DNA from: Chloroflexota bacterium
GTDB taxonomy: Bacteria; Chloroflexota; Anaerolineae; Promineifilales; Promineifilaceae
DNA: 57,646 nt
Reading direction: 5' to 3'
NCBI GenBank assembly: GCA_013112725.1
Contig: JABFFZ010000029.1
Location: 1-57,646, forward strand
In this document: positions 32,973 through 42,275 of the stretch, one piece after another
Layout of the letters: the number at the start of each line of letters is the position of its first letter
Position numbering within the stretch: position 1 is the stretch's first letter
The notes under the pieces: model-generated
What the model was told of the DNA's origin: nothing
The model's database searches: none
Seen by the model: only the letters and a program-made list of their open reading frames with translations
Program-made: the position numbers and the translations under genes

Positions 32973-34802
32973 ATGAAGTTTTGGAAAGCATTATTATGTC
33001 TACTTTTTTTGCTCATCATTGTTGGCAGTGCCGCGGCCGAGAGACCGGCTGCCGCCCCGGTAGATGCCCGTTTTGGTATTGTTGAGAGTTATGTCAACCC
33101 TGCGGAGGCCAATAATCTGGGCGTGGCCTGGACGCGGGTGCGCTTCCAGTGGGCGGAGGTGCAGGCCGGTGGCCCCGGCACCTGGACGCCCCGGGTCAGC
33201 GACGCCCAGATCAACAATGAAATTGCCAACGGCCGTACCGTTGTCGGTTTGCTCATTGGCGTGCCGGACTGGGCCTGGAACAATGGCCTACCGGCCGGGT
33301 TAAATTTGCCCCATGACGACCCCAACAATACCTGGGCCAACTTTGTGCGTGAGGCGGTGGGGCGGTACAACGGCCGTATTCGCCACTGGATCATCTGGAA
33401 CGAGCCGGATATCAACGACCCCAACGCCCCCGGTTTCACCTGGCCCGGCTCCACACAAGACTTTTTACAGTTGCAGCGCACCGCCTATCTGGTTGCCAAA
33501 GAAACCAACCCCAACGCCGTCATCCATCTGCCCGCTTTCACCTACTTCTGGAATCCCAACTACATCTACCAATTTTTAGACGTGGTAGTAGCCGACCCGG
33601 CCGCGCCGGCGCATAACTACTACTTCGACGCCATCACCGCCCACCTCTACTTCCAGCCCGACTCCGTCTTTTCGCTGATTCAGACTTTTTACGGCGCGGT
33701 GCAAAGTCGGGGCATCCCCTGGAAACCGCTCTGGCTGGTGGAGACCAATGCCCCGCCCAGCAATGATCCCGCCTGGCCAGTGGCGAACTGGGCGTTCCAG
33801 GTGACGTTGGATGAGCAGGCGGCCTATATTCCCCAGGCATTGGCCGTGGCCATGGCCGCCGGGGCGCAGCGCATTGCCATCTACAAATTGCAGGACATTC
33901 CCGGCGATGAGGCGGCTAACCCGGAACCGTTTGGCCTGCTGCGTATGGATGGGTCACGGCGGCCGGCGTTTAACAGCTATCAGGTCGCCATTCGTTACCT
34001 GGCCGGGGCGCAAGGCGCGCGGCGCGAGCGGTGGAATGAAGTAGGGCAGGTGCGGCTGGATCAGGGCACGTATACCACGCACGTCCTTTTTTCCCGGCTG
34101 CCGGCGCCGCAACAAGCGGAGATTGAAGCGACGGCGAACACGGCCGTCCTGGTAGACATGTGGGGTGGCCGCCGCACCATCACCGCGCAGAATGGGATGT
34201 TTACGGTAGATTTGCCCGGCGCGCTCTGTGTGCAAACAGCCGGGGATTACTGCATGATTGGCGGCGCGGTGCAATATCTGGTGCAGGCCAAAGAAGGTGG
34301 CTCTGTGCCTTCAGCGCCGCCAGGGGGCAATGCGCCGCCACCCCCCACCACCGGCGGCGCAACGGGCACACCGGACGGCACGGCTACTTCGGCGGCGCTC
34401 AGTACGGCCGTCCCCACAACCACACCCGACCCCAACGCACCCACTTCAGCAGCGATCCTGACGGCCGTACCCACAACCGAGGCGACGGCCACGGCCGTGA
34501 CCAACACCCCCCGGCCCACCAACACGCCGCGCCCCACGCACACCCCCACTGCCACGCTGATGCCAACCAACGAACCCACCGCTGCCATCCCCACAACGAT
34601 GCCTGACACTGCCACCACCACCACCACCACTTCTATCCCGGCTACTGAAATTGCCGAATTACCACCCACACTCTCTCCCACTCAGCCACCAGCCACCAGC
34701 CACCAACCACCAGCCGCCAACAACCTTTCCTTCCTGTTTATTGGCGGCGGCCTCTTGTTGGCGGTAGGATTAGGGGGTTGGTGGTGGCGGTCACGGCCGT
34801 GA
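32973..34802 (+). CDS. Exported glycoside hydrolase-like protein with TM anchor
   Basis: A 609-residue exported protein. It starts with a signal peptide (FWKALLCLLFLLIIVGSAAA). A TIM-barrel-like domain follows (about 30-345), with HWIIWNEPDINDP (Asn-Glu, candidate acid/base) and PLWLVETNAPPSND (candidate nucleophile Glu), the pair expected in clan A glycosidases such as GH39. The barrel is followed by a small beta domain, then a Thr/Pro-rich stalk of about 130 residues whose codons include three ACGGCCGT copies, and a C-terminal membrane segment (LSFLFIGGGLLLAVGLGGWW) ending WRSRP. Substrate unknown. It ends 13 bp before the MA-like peptidase gene. Confidence 0.83.
   Translation: MKFWKALLCLLFLLIIVGSAAAERPAAAPVDARFGIVESYVNPAEANNLGVAWTRVRFQWAEVQAGGPGTWTPRVSDAQINNEIANGRTVVGLLIGVPDWAWNNGLPAGLNLPHDDPNNTWANFVREAVGRYNGRIRHWIIWNEPDINDPNAPGFTWPGSTQDFLQLQRTAYLVAKETNPNAVIHLPAFTYFWNPNYIYQFLDVVVADPAAPAHNYYFDAITAHLYFQPDSVFSLIQTFYGAVQSRGIPWKPLWLVETNAPPSNDPAWPVANWAFQVTLDEQAAYIPQALAVAMAAGAQRIAIYKLQDIPGDEAANPEPFGLLRMDGSRRPAFNSYQVAIRYLAGAQGARRERWNEVGQVRLDQGTYTTHVLFSRLPAPQQAEIEATANTAVLVDMWGGRRTITAQNGMFTVDLPGALCVQTAGDYCMIGGAVQYLVQAKEGGSVPSAPPGGNAPPPPTTGGATGTPDGTATSAALSTAVPTTTPDPNAPTSAAILTAVPTTEATATAVTNTPRPTNTPRPTHTPTATLMPTNEPTAAIPTTMPDTATTTTTTSIPATEIAELPPTLSPTQPPATSHQPPAANNLSFLFIGGGLLLAVGLGGWWWRSRP
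34683..34719. repeat. 7-bp-period array in frame, CAGCCAC words
   Basis: CAGCCAC, CAGCCAC, CAGCCAC, CAACCAC and CAGCCGC encode a PPATSHQPPA-type stretch at the end of the stalk just before the membrane segment. The same words, in reverse complement, appear at 7357, 29825 and 53296. Confidence 0.8.
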
Positions 34803-34815
34803 CCCACCAAAAGGA

Positions 34816-36219
34816 ATGACCGTGTTTCCACGACAATTAATGAGACTCAAGAGAGAAGCTACGAATTTCACGCATGTCACGAGTTTTTCTGCGGTAGGTT
34901 TTCGTAGCATTCAAAGATTTTTCAAAAGTTCTGTGTTTTTGGTGATGGGATTGTTCGTGATCACGGCCGTCGCGCGTCCCCTATCCGCCCAGCCTCCTAT
35001 CACCGTGCAAAGTGACACACTGGATGACAGCGGCTACCCGCGCCGTGTCACCTTCCGGTTAGATGTGGACGCGCCCGCCGAAATTACTCAGGCCACGCTG
35101 CATTATGACGTGAGCAAGGTTAGCTGCCTGGATGGGGGGGCGACTGTACCCGTAACCATTGAAGGCGATAACTTGCAGTGGACGTGGGAGATGGTGCGCT
35201 CCGGGAATCCGCCGCCGGGCACGGCCGTGACCTGGAGTTGGACGCTCACCGACGCGGATGGCCATACCCTGACCACGCCGCCACAAACCCACACCTTCAC
35301 CGACATCCGCTACAACTGGCGCACCGTCGAGGCTGACAATCTGAAGCTGCACTGGTATGAGGGCAACGTGGGGCCAACCTTGCTGAACGCGGCGGTAGAT
35401 GGCCTGGAGCGGCTGGAAAACGAGATGGGCATTGAACTGCAAGCCGAGGTCAACCTGTTCATCTATGGGGATACGGCCGATATGCGTGACGCTGTTTTGT
35501 ACATTCAAGATTGGGCCGGCGGCGTGGCGTTTAGCGAGTATAACGTCATCCTCATGGGCATCCCGCCGTCGCTGGCCAATACCTGGGGGCAAGATGTGGT
35601 ACCGCACGAACTGGCGCATCTGGTGGTGGCGCAGTACGGCCGTAGCTGCGTCGGCGGCAGCCGTCCCAACTGGCTGGAAGAAGGGTTGGCCGTTTATGCC
35701 GAAGGCGATCCCTCCCCTGAAATTCGCGCTGACATCGAACGGGGTCTGGCGAACAACAGTTTTGAACCACTGCGCAGTCTGAATGGCGCGTTTTCGGCGC
35801 ACGGCACGGAAGCGGGTATCGCCTACAGCCAGAGTTACAGCACGGTGGCCTATTTGTTGGAAACATACGGCCGTGAACCTCTGCAACAACTCATCCTCAC
35901 CCTGGCCGAAGGCAAAAGCACCGACGCCGCCCTGGAAGAGGTGTATGGTTTCAACGTAGATGGGCTGGAATTGGCCTGGCGCGCCCACCTGGGGCTGCCC
36001 GCGCGAGACATCCCACCCACGCCCACGCCCATCAACCCGGCGGCCATCCCCACCATTGTACCCGAAGGTCTGCCCGCCAGCCTGCCCACGCCACCATCAG
36101 CGGCGGCAACGGCCGTGCCGCTCACCAATACCCCCGCCGCTAACCCCGGCATCTGCAACGTAGGGCTTATCCCCTTGCTGCTGGTGGGCCTGTTTTTTGC
36201 CAGGAGACGGCGCATTTAG
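34816..36219 (+). CDS. Peptidase MA-like exported metallopeptidase
   Basis: A 467-residue protein with an N-terminal membrane or signal segment (SSVFLVMGLFVITAVARPLS). The zinc-binding H-E-x-x-H motif is VVPHELAHLVVAQYG at about 269-275, with the third ligand Glu in WLEEGLAVYAEGD, a gluzincin arrangement as in MA-like families. Before it lies a beta-rich domain (YDVSKVSCLDGGATVPVTI). The C-terminus has a Pro-rich linker and a short hydrophobic segment (GICNVGLIPLLLVGLFFA) followed by RRRRI, a possible sorting or anchor signal. It follows the glycosidase-like gene by 13 bp. Confidence 0.83.
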   Translation: MTVFPRQLMRLKREATNFTHVTSFSAVGFRSIQRFFKSSVFLVMGLFVITAVARPLSAQPPITVQSDTLDDSGYPRRVTFRLDVDAPAEITQATLHYDVSKVSCLDGGATVPVTIEGDNLQWTWEMVRSGNPPPGTAVTWSWTLTDADGHTLTTPPQTHTFTDIRYNWRTVEADNLKLHWYEGNVGPTLLNAAVDGLERLENEMGIELQAEVNLFIYGDTADMRDAVLYIQDWAGGVAFSEYNVILMGIPPSLANTWGQDVVPHELAHLVVAQYGRSCVGGSRPNWLEEGLAVYAEGDPSPEIRADIERGLANNSFEPLRSLNGAFSAHGTEAGIAYSQSYSTVAYLLETYGREPLQQLILTLAEGKSTDAALEEVYGFNVDGLELAWRAHLGLPARDIPPTPTPINPAAIPTIVPEGLPASLPTPPSAAATAVPLTNTPAANPGICNVGLIPLLLVGLFFARRRRI

Positions 36220-36230
36220 CCATCATATGT

Positions 36231-36343
36231 CATTCCGAACCGTTCCCGGTGAGGAATCCTGACGACACAGCCAGTCGAAAGGGATTCCTCACTCCGAAGA
36301 CGAACCTGCCCTGAGGCATCGAAGGGTTCGGAATGACAATTCC
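36231..36343. repeat. Intergenic inverted element GTCATTCCGAA..TTCGGAATGAC
   Basis: TGTCATTCCGAACCG at the left end is mirrored by GGTTCGGAATGACA at the right end. Between them lie AAGGGATTCCTCACTCCGAAG and CCTGCCCTGAGGCATCGAAG, the same elements as at 4427-4545. The unit is about 110 bp with terminal inverted repeats, which could be a miniature non-autonomous element. Confidence 0.7.
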
Positions 36344-36350
36344 GTAAATA

Positions 36351-37979
36351 ATGAAACGCATTTCCCCACACCCCCACACCCCCACACCCCTTCACCTGCT
36401 CATCCTGCTCGCCCTGCTTACCCTCAGTTGTCGTTTGGTAGATGAAGCCTTGCAGAGCGGGGCCAACGAAACGCCGGCGGGGGTAGACCGCAGCGACGCC
36501 ATTTTTTTTGATGGCGGGCAGCCGTTAACGCTGGACCCGGCCAAAACACATGGCGGGCCGGATGGGGAATTGGGCCACATTTTTAGCGGGTTGGTGACGC
36601 TGGATCAGACCATGCAGGTGCAGCCGGAACTGGCGGCGGGGTGGGCGGTGAGTGACGACGGCCGTACCTACACCTTCTATCTGCGCCACAATGCCCTGTT
36701 CCACGACGGCCGTCCGGTCACCGCCCAGGATGTCATCTACTCCTGGGAACGGGCCGCCAATCCCGCTACCGGTTCTGATACCGCCCAAACGTATCTGGGC
36801 GACATTGTGGGCGTCCAGGAAATGCTGGATGGGCAGGCCGACCATATCAGCGGGCTGCGTGCCCTTGATGATCATACGCTGGAAGTGCAACTGCGCGAGC
36901 CGGTGGTTTACTTCTTGCAAAAGCTGGCCTACCCCGTTGCCTTCGTGGTAGATAAAAACAATGTCACAGCGGCTAATTGGGAGCATCGCCCCAACGGGAC
37001 GGGTCCCTACAAACTGCAAACCTGGCGAGATGATGACCTGATTGTGCTGGAACGGTTTGATTCCTACTACTTGCAACCGGCGGCCACCCGCCACATTGTC
37101 ATCAATCTGGGGCCGGGGTTATCGCTGGCGCGATACGAGCAGGGGCAAATTGACCTGGTAGGCATTGGCGGGGCCAATCTGGAGCGGGCGCGTGATCCAA
37201 ACAATCGTTTTTATGATGAATTGGAAACGGCCGTTGCCCTCTGCACCGCTACCATTGGCCTGAACAACCGGCTGGCCCCCTTTGACGATGTACGTGTGCG
37301 CCAGGCATTCAACCTGGCGTTGGATCGGGAATTGCTCATTGAAACCTTTTCTGACGGTAATGCCATTCTGTCTGCTGGTGTTCTACCGCCTGGTATGCCC
37401 GGCTACATCTACAAACCGGAACGTGGCTACCCCTATGACCCCGAAAAGGCGCGGCAACTTTTGGCCGAAGCCGGTTACAGCGGCATGAGCCAGTTTCCCA
37501 CCCTCACCTACACCACGTCTGGCTACGGCAACGTCAGCAGTTATACAGCCGCCCTCATTACGATGTGGCAAGACAATTTAGGCGTGACCATTGAGCCGCA
37601 CATCATAGACCCCTACCAATACTTTAATGAGCTATATAGTGGCAATGTTGGTCACTTTTATGACAGCGGGTGGTGCGCTGACTACCCTGACCCGCAAAAC
37701 TTTCTGGATATTCTCTACCACAGCCGCTCTCGCCAGAACAACGGCGGCTACCAGAATGCCACCGTAGACGCCCTGCTGGAAGCGGCGCGGGTGGAGCGAG
37801 ACGTGACCCGCCGGATGGCGTTGTATGCGGAAATTGAAGATATGATTGTGACCGATGCTCCGGTTGTCTTTTTGAATCATGGCCTCAGCGCCGTCTTGGT
37901 CAGCCCGGAACTGCAGAATTATGTATTGACGCCGTTTGGCGTGCGGCAGTGGCATGTGTTGGCCGTCAATCGCAACTAA
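36351..37979 (+). CDS. Peptide/substrate-binding lipoprotein of an ABC transporter
   Basis: A 542-residue solute-binding protein of family 5 (DppA/OppA type). After a His/Pro-rich start (MKRISPHPHTPTPLHL) comes a lipoprotein signal with LALLTLSC, giving an N-terminal lipid-modified Cys. Characteristic parts are AAGWAVSDDGRTYTFYLRHN, FHDGRPVTAQDVIYSWERA and PNGTGPYKL. It would bind oligopeptides or similar compounds outside the membrane. No permease genes are adjacent, so its partners lie elsewhere. The last bases overlap the convergent rpiA gene by 4 bp. Confidence 0.9.
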   Translation: MKRISPHPHTPTPLHLLILLALLTLSCRLVDEALQSGANETPAGVDRSDAIFFDGGQPLTLDPAKTHGGPDGELGHIFSGLVTLDQTMQVQPELAAGWAVSDDGRTYTFYLRHNALFHDGRPVTAQDVIYSWERAANPATGSDTAQTYLGDIVGVQEMLDGQADHISGLRALDDHTLEVQLREPVVYFLQKLAYPVAFVVDKNNVTAANWEHRPNGTGPYKLQTWRDDDLIVLERFDSYYLQPAATRHIVINLGPGLSLARYEQGQIDLVGIGGANLERARDPNNRFYDELETAVALCTATIGLNNRLAPFDDVRVRQAFNLALDRELLIETFSDGNAILSAGVLPPGMPGYIYKPERGYPYDPEKARQLLAEAGYSGMSQFPTLTYTTSGYGNVSSYTAALITMWQDNLGVTIEPHIIDPYQYFNELYSGNVGHFYDSGWCADYPDPQNFLDILYHSRSRQNNGGYQNATVDALLEAARVERDVTRRMALYAEIEDMIVTDAPVVFLNHGLSAVLVSPELQNYVLTPFGVRQWHVLAVNRN

Positions 37980-38683
37980 ACTATGTTGGATATGGGGCGT
38001 GAGAGAATCTGGATGCCACCGGAAGCTGACAAGATAACATCTGTCGCCAGACCGAGGAAGAGGCCGTGTTCGACGACGCCGGGCTGTTGGCGAATGGCCT
38101 GAGCCAGCGTTGCCGGGTCGGGGATGCCGTCAAAATGGCAGTCGAGGATGTAATTGTTTTCGTCAGTGAGGTAAGACTGGCCGTCTGGCGATAGTCGTTT
38201 TTCTACGCGCGCGCCCAGGGAGGCCAGGTAGTCGGTACACGGCCGCACCGCAAACCGGATCACCTCCACCGGCACCGGCGCGCGTGTGCCCAATAATGCC
38301 ACCTGCTTACGCGCATCGGCCACCACCACCATCCGTTTGGAAGCGGTCGCCACAATTTTTTCGCGCAGCAGCGCCCCGCCGAGTCCCTTGATCAGGTTAA
38401 ACTCCGGGTCAATCTCGTCTGCGCCATCAATGACCACATCAATCATCGGGTATGTATCCAGCGTTCCCAACGGAATACCAAAACGGGCCGCTTCTACGGC
38501 TGTTGCCTCCGAAGTCGGCACGCCCACAATGCCCGGCAGCGCCCCCGCCTGCCACAGTTGGCCGATTTTGCGGGTGGCGTATACGGCCGTGCTGCCCGTA
38601 CCCAGGCCGATGATCATTCCTGGCTTCACCGCCAGCATCACCGCCTTCTCCCCCGCCTGTTGTTTTAATGTTTCAATGTCCAT
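37976..38683 (-). CDS. rpiA: Ribose-5-phosphate isomerase A
   Basis: A 235-residue enzyme of the pentose phosphate pathway that interconverts ribose-5-phosphate and ribulose-5-phosphate. Sequence marks are MIIGLGTGSTAVYATRKIG, VIDGADEIDPEFNLIKGLGG, ALLREKIVATASKRMVVVAD and LDCHFDGIPDP. It starts 3 bp after the VapC-like gene stop on the same strand and converges with the peptide-binding lipoprotein gene. Confidence 0.95.
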   Translation of the reverse strand: MDIETLKQQAGEKAVMLAVKPGMIIGLGTGSTAVYATRKIGQLWQAGALPGIVGVPTSEATAVEAARFGIPLGTLDTYPMIDVVIDGADEIDPEFNLIKGLGGALLREKIVATASKRMVVVADARKQVALLGTRAPVPVEVIRFAVRPCTDYLASLGARVEKRLSPDGQSYLTDENNYILDCHFDGIPDPATLAQAIRQQPGVVEHGLFLGLATDVILSASGGIQILSRPISNIV

Positions 38684-38685
38684 GC

Positions 38686-39063
38686 TCAGTCTAAAATGTC
38701 CAAAATCAAGTGCAGTCCGGTAACTTTTTTGAATGCCACGTCTGCCGAAACGAGAGGCGCTTTTAAGTGTAAAGCCGAAGCAACAACAATAGCGTCCGGC
38801 ACCTTGAATCGGTATTTACGGCGGATCAGGATCGTTTGATCAATAATTTCTGTAGGTAATTCAACTCTTTGGCAAAGCGCCAGGAAAGTCTTTATTGAGT
38901 CCAGAGCCTTCTGGTCAAGATGAGTGGCAGAAAGTAATTCGATTTTTGAAACGACCGAAAAATATATTGTGGGCGTGTTGACTACTAAATTGGTAATTTT
39001 CTTCCTGCCCTCAAAAAAGTAAATGAAGGCCTTGGTGTCCAATAAGAGTTTATTGCCATTCAC
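38686..39063 (-). CDS. vapC: PIN-domain toxin, VapC-like
   Basis: A 125-residue PIN-domain ribonuclease. The core shows LLLDTKAFIYFFEGRKK with the first Asp, VSKIELLSA with Glu, and VPDAIVVASALHLKAPLVSAD with the remaining acidic residues. It is the toxin partner of the small gene upstream, which it overlaps by 14 bp. The GTG at 39063 is preferred over the ATG at 39093 because AGAAGGA lies 8 bp upstream and the longer start falls deep inside the antitoxin gene. It is the gene before rpiA, with a 2-bp gap. Confidence 0.85.
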   Translation of the reverse strand: MNGNKLLLDTKAFIYFFEGRKKITNLVVNTPTIYFSVVSKIELLSATHLDQKALDSIKTFLALCQRVELPTEIIDQTILIRRKYRFKVPDAIVVASALHLKAPLVSADVAFKKVTGLHLILDILD

Positions 39064-39259
39064 TGCGTACTTCCTTCTGAAAGGCCAGACCATCTGTTTG
39101 CCAATTCAAAATGCCGCTATATTTCAGCCGATTCAGTTGCTCTGTGTAACTTTTAAGAAGCTCCTGCAACATTTTGTCAGAGTTACCATCGAAACTTTGC
39201 TGCAACAGATCGGTAATCTGCTTTTCTAATGCGCGATCTTGAATTTGTATAGTTAACAT
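39050..39259 (-). CDS. Small antitoxin, partner of the VapC-like toxin
   Basis: A 69-residue protein (MLTIQIQDRALEKQITDLLQ at the start), with an N-terminal beta strand and helices like ribbon-helix-helix antitoxins and a C-terminal toxin-binding tail ending in Trp-Gln. It overlaps the toxin gene by 14 bp, the typical toxin-antitoxin arrangement. The ATG at 39259 has GAGG with a 6-base spacing upstream. Family assignment is uncertain. Confidence 0.75.
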   Translation of the reverse strand: MLTIQIQDRALEKQITDLLQQSFDGNSDKMLQELLKSYTEQLNRLKYSGILNWQTDGLAFQKEVRSEWQ

Positions 39260-39274
39260 GGATACCTCACTATC

Positions 39275-39309
39275 CAACCTCCCGGAGTTTCAAAATCTCC
39301 GGGAGGTTG
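39275..39309. repeat. Perfect 13-bp hairpin AACCTCCCGGAG
   Basis: CAACCTCCCGGAG and CTCCGGGAGGTTG pair perfectly around a 9-base loop. It sits between the double cNMP-binding gene stop (39311) and the antitoxin start (39259), so it may terminate the former or insulate the toxin pair. No T-run follows on the minus strand. Confidence 0.85.
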
Positions 39310-39310
39310 A

Positions 39311-40105
39311 TTAACTTCCCTCCAGCGCCGACAGCGCCCCGGTGTCCTTCCGGCGACGGCTGGCTTCGCGGCGTAGTTCATCCTGGCTGCCGGGTGATTT
39401 GTGCATCCAGGTTTTGAAGGTGTCGCGGTCAAAGCTGAGTAGTTTTACGTCTGTCAGGGCAGTAACGCTGGCAATGCGCGGGCTGCCGTCCAGCAGCCCA
39501 ATTTCGCCAAAGTAGTCGCCGGTCGTCAAGTGGGTGACGGTTTGGGTACGGCCGTCGGCCGCCTCCCGGCTCACCGTGACAAACCCCTCAATAATCACAT
39601 AAAACATATCCGAGGGGTCGCCCTGGTGAATGATGACGCTGTCTTTAGGGAAGAAGAGGGAGGGGGGCACGGCCGTGTCGTCCTCCGGCGTGGCCTCTTC
39701 CAGATAAGCCAGCATCCCCTGAGGTTCTGCTTCCGTAAATTGTGCCGGCCTCTCGCCGGCGTTGAGCAGCCGCTCTTCAATTACCGCATCCATCTCATCG
39801 GCCACTTCCGGGGCGCTGTTCATCCAGTTCATAAATGTCTGGTAATCCATGCCCATCACATCCATATCCGTTACCGCCCGTACCGACGCCATACGGCGGC
39901 TGCGCCGCACCATGCCCACTTCACCAAAGTGGTCGCCAGGGCCAAGCTGGTCAATTACCTCATCCAGCCCATCCACCGGCTGCAAAATCACTTCGGCGCG
40001 ACCGCGGGTGATAATGTAAAACTTATCCGGCTCTTCTCCCTGTCGGATGATAAACTCCCCTGCCGCAAAATGCTCAGGGCCAAATTTTGGTTTTTGTTCA
40101 GCCAT
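39311..40105 (-). CDS. Protein with two cyclic-nucleotide-binding domains
   Basis: A 264-residue cytoplasmic protein with two Crp-type cNMP-binding domains, about 10-125 and 145-250. The first has EFIIRQGEEPDKFYIITRGR and LGPGDHFGEVGMVRRSRRMA. The second has VIIHQGDPSDMFYVIIEGFV and LTTGDYFGEIGLLDGSPRIA, where the Gly-Glu and the Arg/Ser positions of the phosphate-binding cassette are kept. No DNA-binding or enzymatic domain follows, so it is a ligand-sensing protein of unknown partner. The tail is basic and coil-like. No clear ribosome-binding site was seen. Confidence 0.88.
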   Translation of the reverse strand: MAEQKPKFGPEHFAAGEFIIRQGEEPDKFYIITRGRAEVILQPVDGLDEVIDQLGPGDHFGEVGMVRRSRRMASVRAVTDMDVMGMDYQTFMNWMNSAPEVADEMDAVIEERLLNAGERPAQFTEAEPQGMLAYLEEATPEDDTAVPPSLFFPKDSVIIHQGDPSDMFYVIIEGFVTVSREAADGRTQTVTHLTTGDYFGEIGLLDGSPRIASVTALTDVKLLSFDRDTFKTWMHKSPGSQDELRREASRRRKDTGALSALEGS

Positions 40106-40175
40106 AATCTCTCTGGAATGCGATCAGGAAATCAGGATATTCTCTTATGAAAATGACATTTCCACTCGTTCGTGT

Positions 40176-40210
40176 CAGACATCCGATTTCTCAAAGAGAT
40201 CAGATGTCTG
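40176..40210. repeat. Hairpin CAGACATC / GATGTCTG
   Basis: An 8-bp perfect stem with an inner TCTC..GAGA helix, upstream of the cNMP-binding gene and downstream of the debranching-enzyme gene. It shares the GACATCCGA word with the hairpin at 4557-4588. Confidence 0.6.
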
Positions 40211-40234
40211 GTCGTCACTCAATTTCCCAATCCC

Positions 40235-42235
40235 TCAACCTCCGTTTTCCGTCTCTCGCCACGTTCTTAGCAATTCCGCCACACTCCACGCCTGGGCAAT
40301 GCAGCCGCGGGGCGTAAACGGTGGGTTTCCATCAAAAATCTCGCTAATGCTGCCCACGCCATGGTCGGTCAGATGAAGCAGCAGGGGGTACAGATAAGAG
40401 CGGGCTTCGGCCGGACGGCCGTACACACGCAAATGGGCGCTGACAAAGGGGCCAATCAGCCAGCCCCACACCGTGCCCTGATGATAGGCACCATCCCGTT
40501 TGTACCGGTCGCCGCCGTAATGCCCTTTGTAAAGGGGGTCATCGGGGGAAAGCGAACGCAGGCCATGCGGCGTCAGCAGATGGCGGGCGCAGGCGTCCAC
40601 CACCGAACGCTGCTGCTCATAGCTGAGCAAGCTGTGGGGCAGAGAGATGGCAAATAGCTGGTTGGGACGCAAACTGCCATCATGCCCATCAGGCCCGTCC
40701 AGCACATCGTAGCAATAGCCCATTTTGGCATACCAGAAGCGGCGGAAGCCCAGCGCCACTTTGTCGGCCAGCGTTTCGTAGGGGGCGGCCTCTTCGCCCA
40801 GCAGGTGGGCAAATTCGGCCAGAGTGCGCAGGGCGTTGTACCAGAGGGCGTTGATTTCTACCGGTTTACCGGCACGCGGCGTCACCACCCAGTCGTCCAC
40901 TTTGGCGTCCATCCAGGTAAGCTGGACGCCTTCTTCCCCAGCAAAAAGCAGTCCGTCTTGTTCATCCATGTAGATGCGGTGGCGTGTGCCCCGTTTATGC
41001 CACTTGATCACATCCTGCAAAACGGGGAAGAGGTCACGCACCAAGGCCAGGTCGCCGGTAGCAGCGTGGTAGGCGCGAATAGCCTGGAAATACCAGAGGG
41101 TGGCGTCTACGGTGTTATATTCGGGACGTTCGCCCTGGTCGGGGAAACGGTTGGGGAGCATGCCCATATCTACAAATTGGGCATAGGTGCGCAGGATGCT
41201 GGCGGCAATTTCCGGCCGGCCGGTGGACAATGTCAGGCCGGGCAGGGCGATCATGGTATCGCGGCCCCAATCGCTGAACCAGTGATAGCCGGCAATGAGG
41301 GAACGGCCGTTGGGGTCACTATTAGTTGGCCGTTGCACCACAAACTGATCGGCTGCCAGCGCCAGTTGTTGAATGGCGGCAGGCACAGGTACGCTGAATT
41401 GGCGATTGGCACGGTCCAGCAATTCCGCTTCGTGCGCCTGCCGCCGCGCCAACGCCGCGTCGCCATCCAGGTCCGCGTCGGCGGCCGTGCTGGCTACCAG
41501 CGTCAGCGACTCACCTGGCCGCAGTGTGGCCTGAATCCGCGCCGCATAGAGGTGGTCTTCTTCAATATCGTTCTGGCCGCGATATTCTTCGATGGAAAGG
41601 TAGTAATCCTCATACCACTGGTTACGGACTTCCATTTCTGCCTGCTGGCTGAGCAGATAAAATGGCACGGCGTCTTCATCCATTTGCAGGCGCAGGCCAT
41701 TTGTGACCGGCTCTATCGCCGGCTCCAGGTCGTCGGAGATGCTGGTGCTGTGGTAATCACGGTAGTTGGTAAACACTTTGGCTTCCAGGCGCAGCGGGCC
41801 GGTGGCACGGGGCAGCCGGTATTGAATGTAGGTGGTGTTGGCGCCATATTCCATCCAGATGCGCTTTTCCAGCAGGGCGTTGGCGATGCCGTAAGTCCAG
41901 ACCGGCGTTGTGCCTTCCAGGTGAAAGCTGTTGAGGTGTTTCCAGCCATCAGGCTCTACCGAATCATTGGCCCAATGGTTGACATAAAGCGGGTAAAAAC
42001 GGCCGCTTTCGGGATAGATGCCATCGTATTCGGCCGTTTCGTCCAGTTTGGCCAGCAGCAGTGTCCGGCCCACGGGCGGCTTCAGTGCTGCCAGCAGCAG
42101 GCCGTGATAACGCCGGGTGAGCATGCCGGCGAGGGTACCGGAGGCAAACCCACCGATGCCGTTGGTAACCAGCCATTCACGGGAACGGGCAATTTCCAGA
42201 TGGCTGCAAACTTCTCTGCCAAATTTCAAGTTCAA
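40235..42235 (-). CDS. Glycogen-debranching-type enzyme (archaeal-type amylo-alpha-1,6-glucosidase)
   Basis: A 666-residue protein of the GDE family. The N-terminal domain carries EWLVTNGIGGFASGTLAGML and RRYHGLLLAALKPP, and the C-terminal alpha/alpha-barrel contains GYHWFSDWGRDTMIALPGL with the catalytic region and YNTVDATLWYFQAIRAYH, then YHQGTVWGWLIGPF. It would hydrolyse alpha-1,6 branches of glycogen. No other glycogen genes are in the window. There is no in-frame ATG near the 5' end; the TTG at 42235 follows GGAGG by 9 bp, while a TTG at 42253 would overlap that GGAGG. A TATAAT box lies about 60 bp upstream. Confidence 0.9.
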   Translation of the reverse strand: MNLKFGREVCSHLEIARSREWLVTNGIGGFASGTLAGMLTRRYHGLLLAALKPPVGRTLLLAKLDETAEYDGIYPESGRFYPLYVNHWANDSVEPDGWKHLNSFHLEGTTPVWTYGIANALLEKRIWMEYGANTTYIQYRLPRATGPLRLEAKVFTNYRDYHSTSISDDLEPAIEPVTNGLRLQMDEDAVPFYLLSQQAEMEVRNQWYEDYYLSIEEYRGQNDIEEDHLYAARIQATLRPGESLTLVASTAADADLDGDAALARRQAHEAELLDRANRQFSVPVPAAIQQLALAADQFVVQRPTNSDPNGRSLIAGYHWFSDWGRDTMIALPGLTLSTGRPEIAASILRTYAQFVDMGMLPNRFPDQGERPEYNTVDATLWYFQAIRAYHAATGDLALVRDLFPVLQDVIKWHKRGTRHRIYMDEQDGLLFAGEEGVQLTWMDAKVDDWVVTPRAGKPVEINALWYNALRTLAEFAHLLGEEAAPYETLADKVALGFRRFWYAKMGYCYDVLDGPDGHDGSLRPNQLFAISLPHSLLSYEQQRSVVDACARHLLTPHGLRSLSPDDPLYKGHYGGDRYKRDGAYHQGTVWGWLIGPFVSAHLRVYGRPAEARSYLYPLLLHLTDHGVGSISEIFDGNPPFTPRGCIAQAWSVAELLRTWRETENGG

Positions 42236-42275
42236 GGTATGAATCCTCCACAATGTTGAGGGATATAGGGGATGC

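Noticed and set aside
40682..42259. Long plus-strand frame of 525 codons opposite the debranching-enzyme gene
   Set aside because: It is the antisense shadow of a well-supported glycosidase; its translation has no family features.
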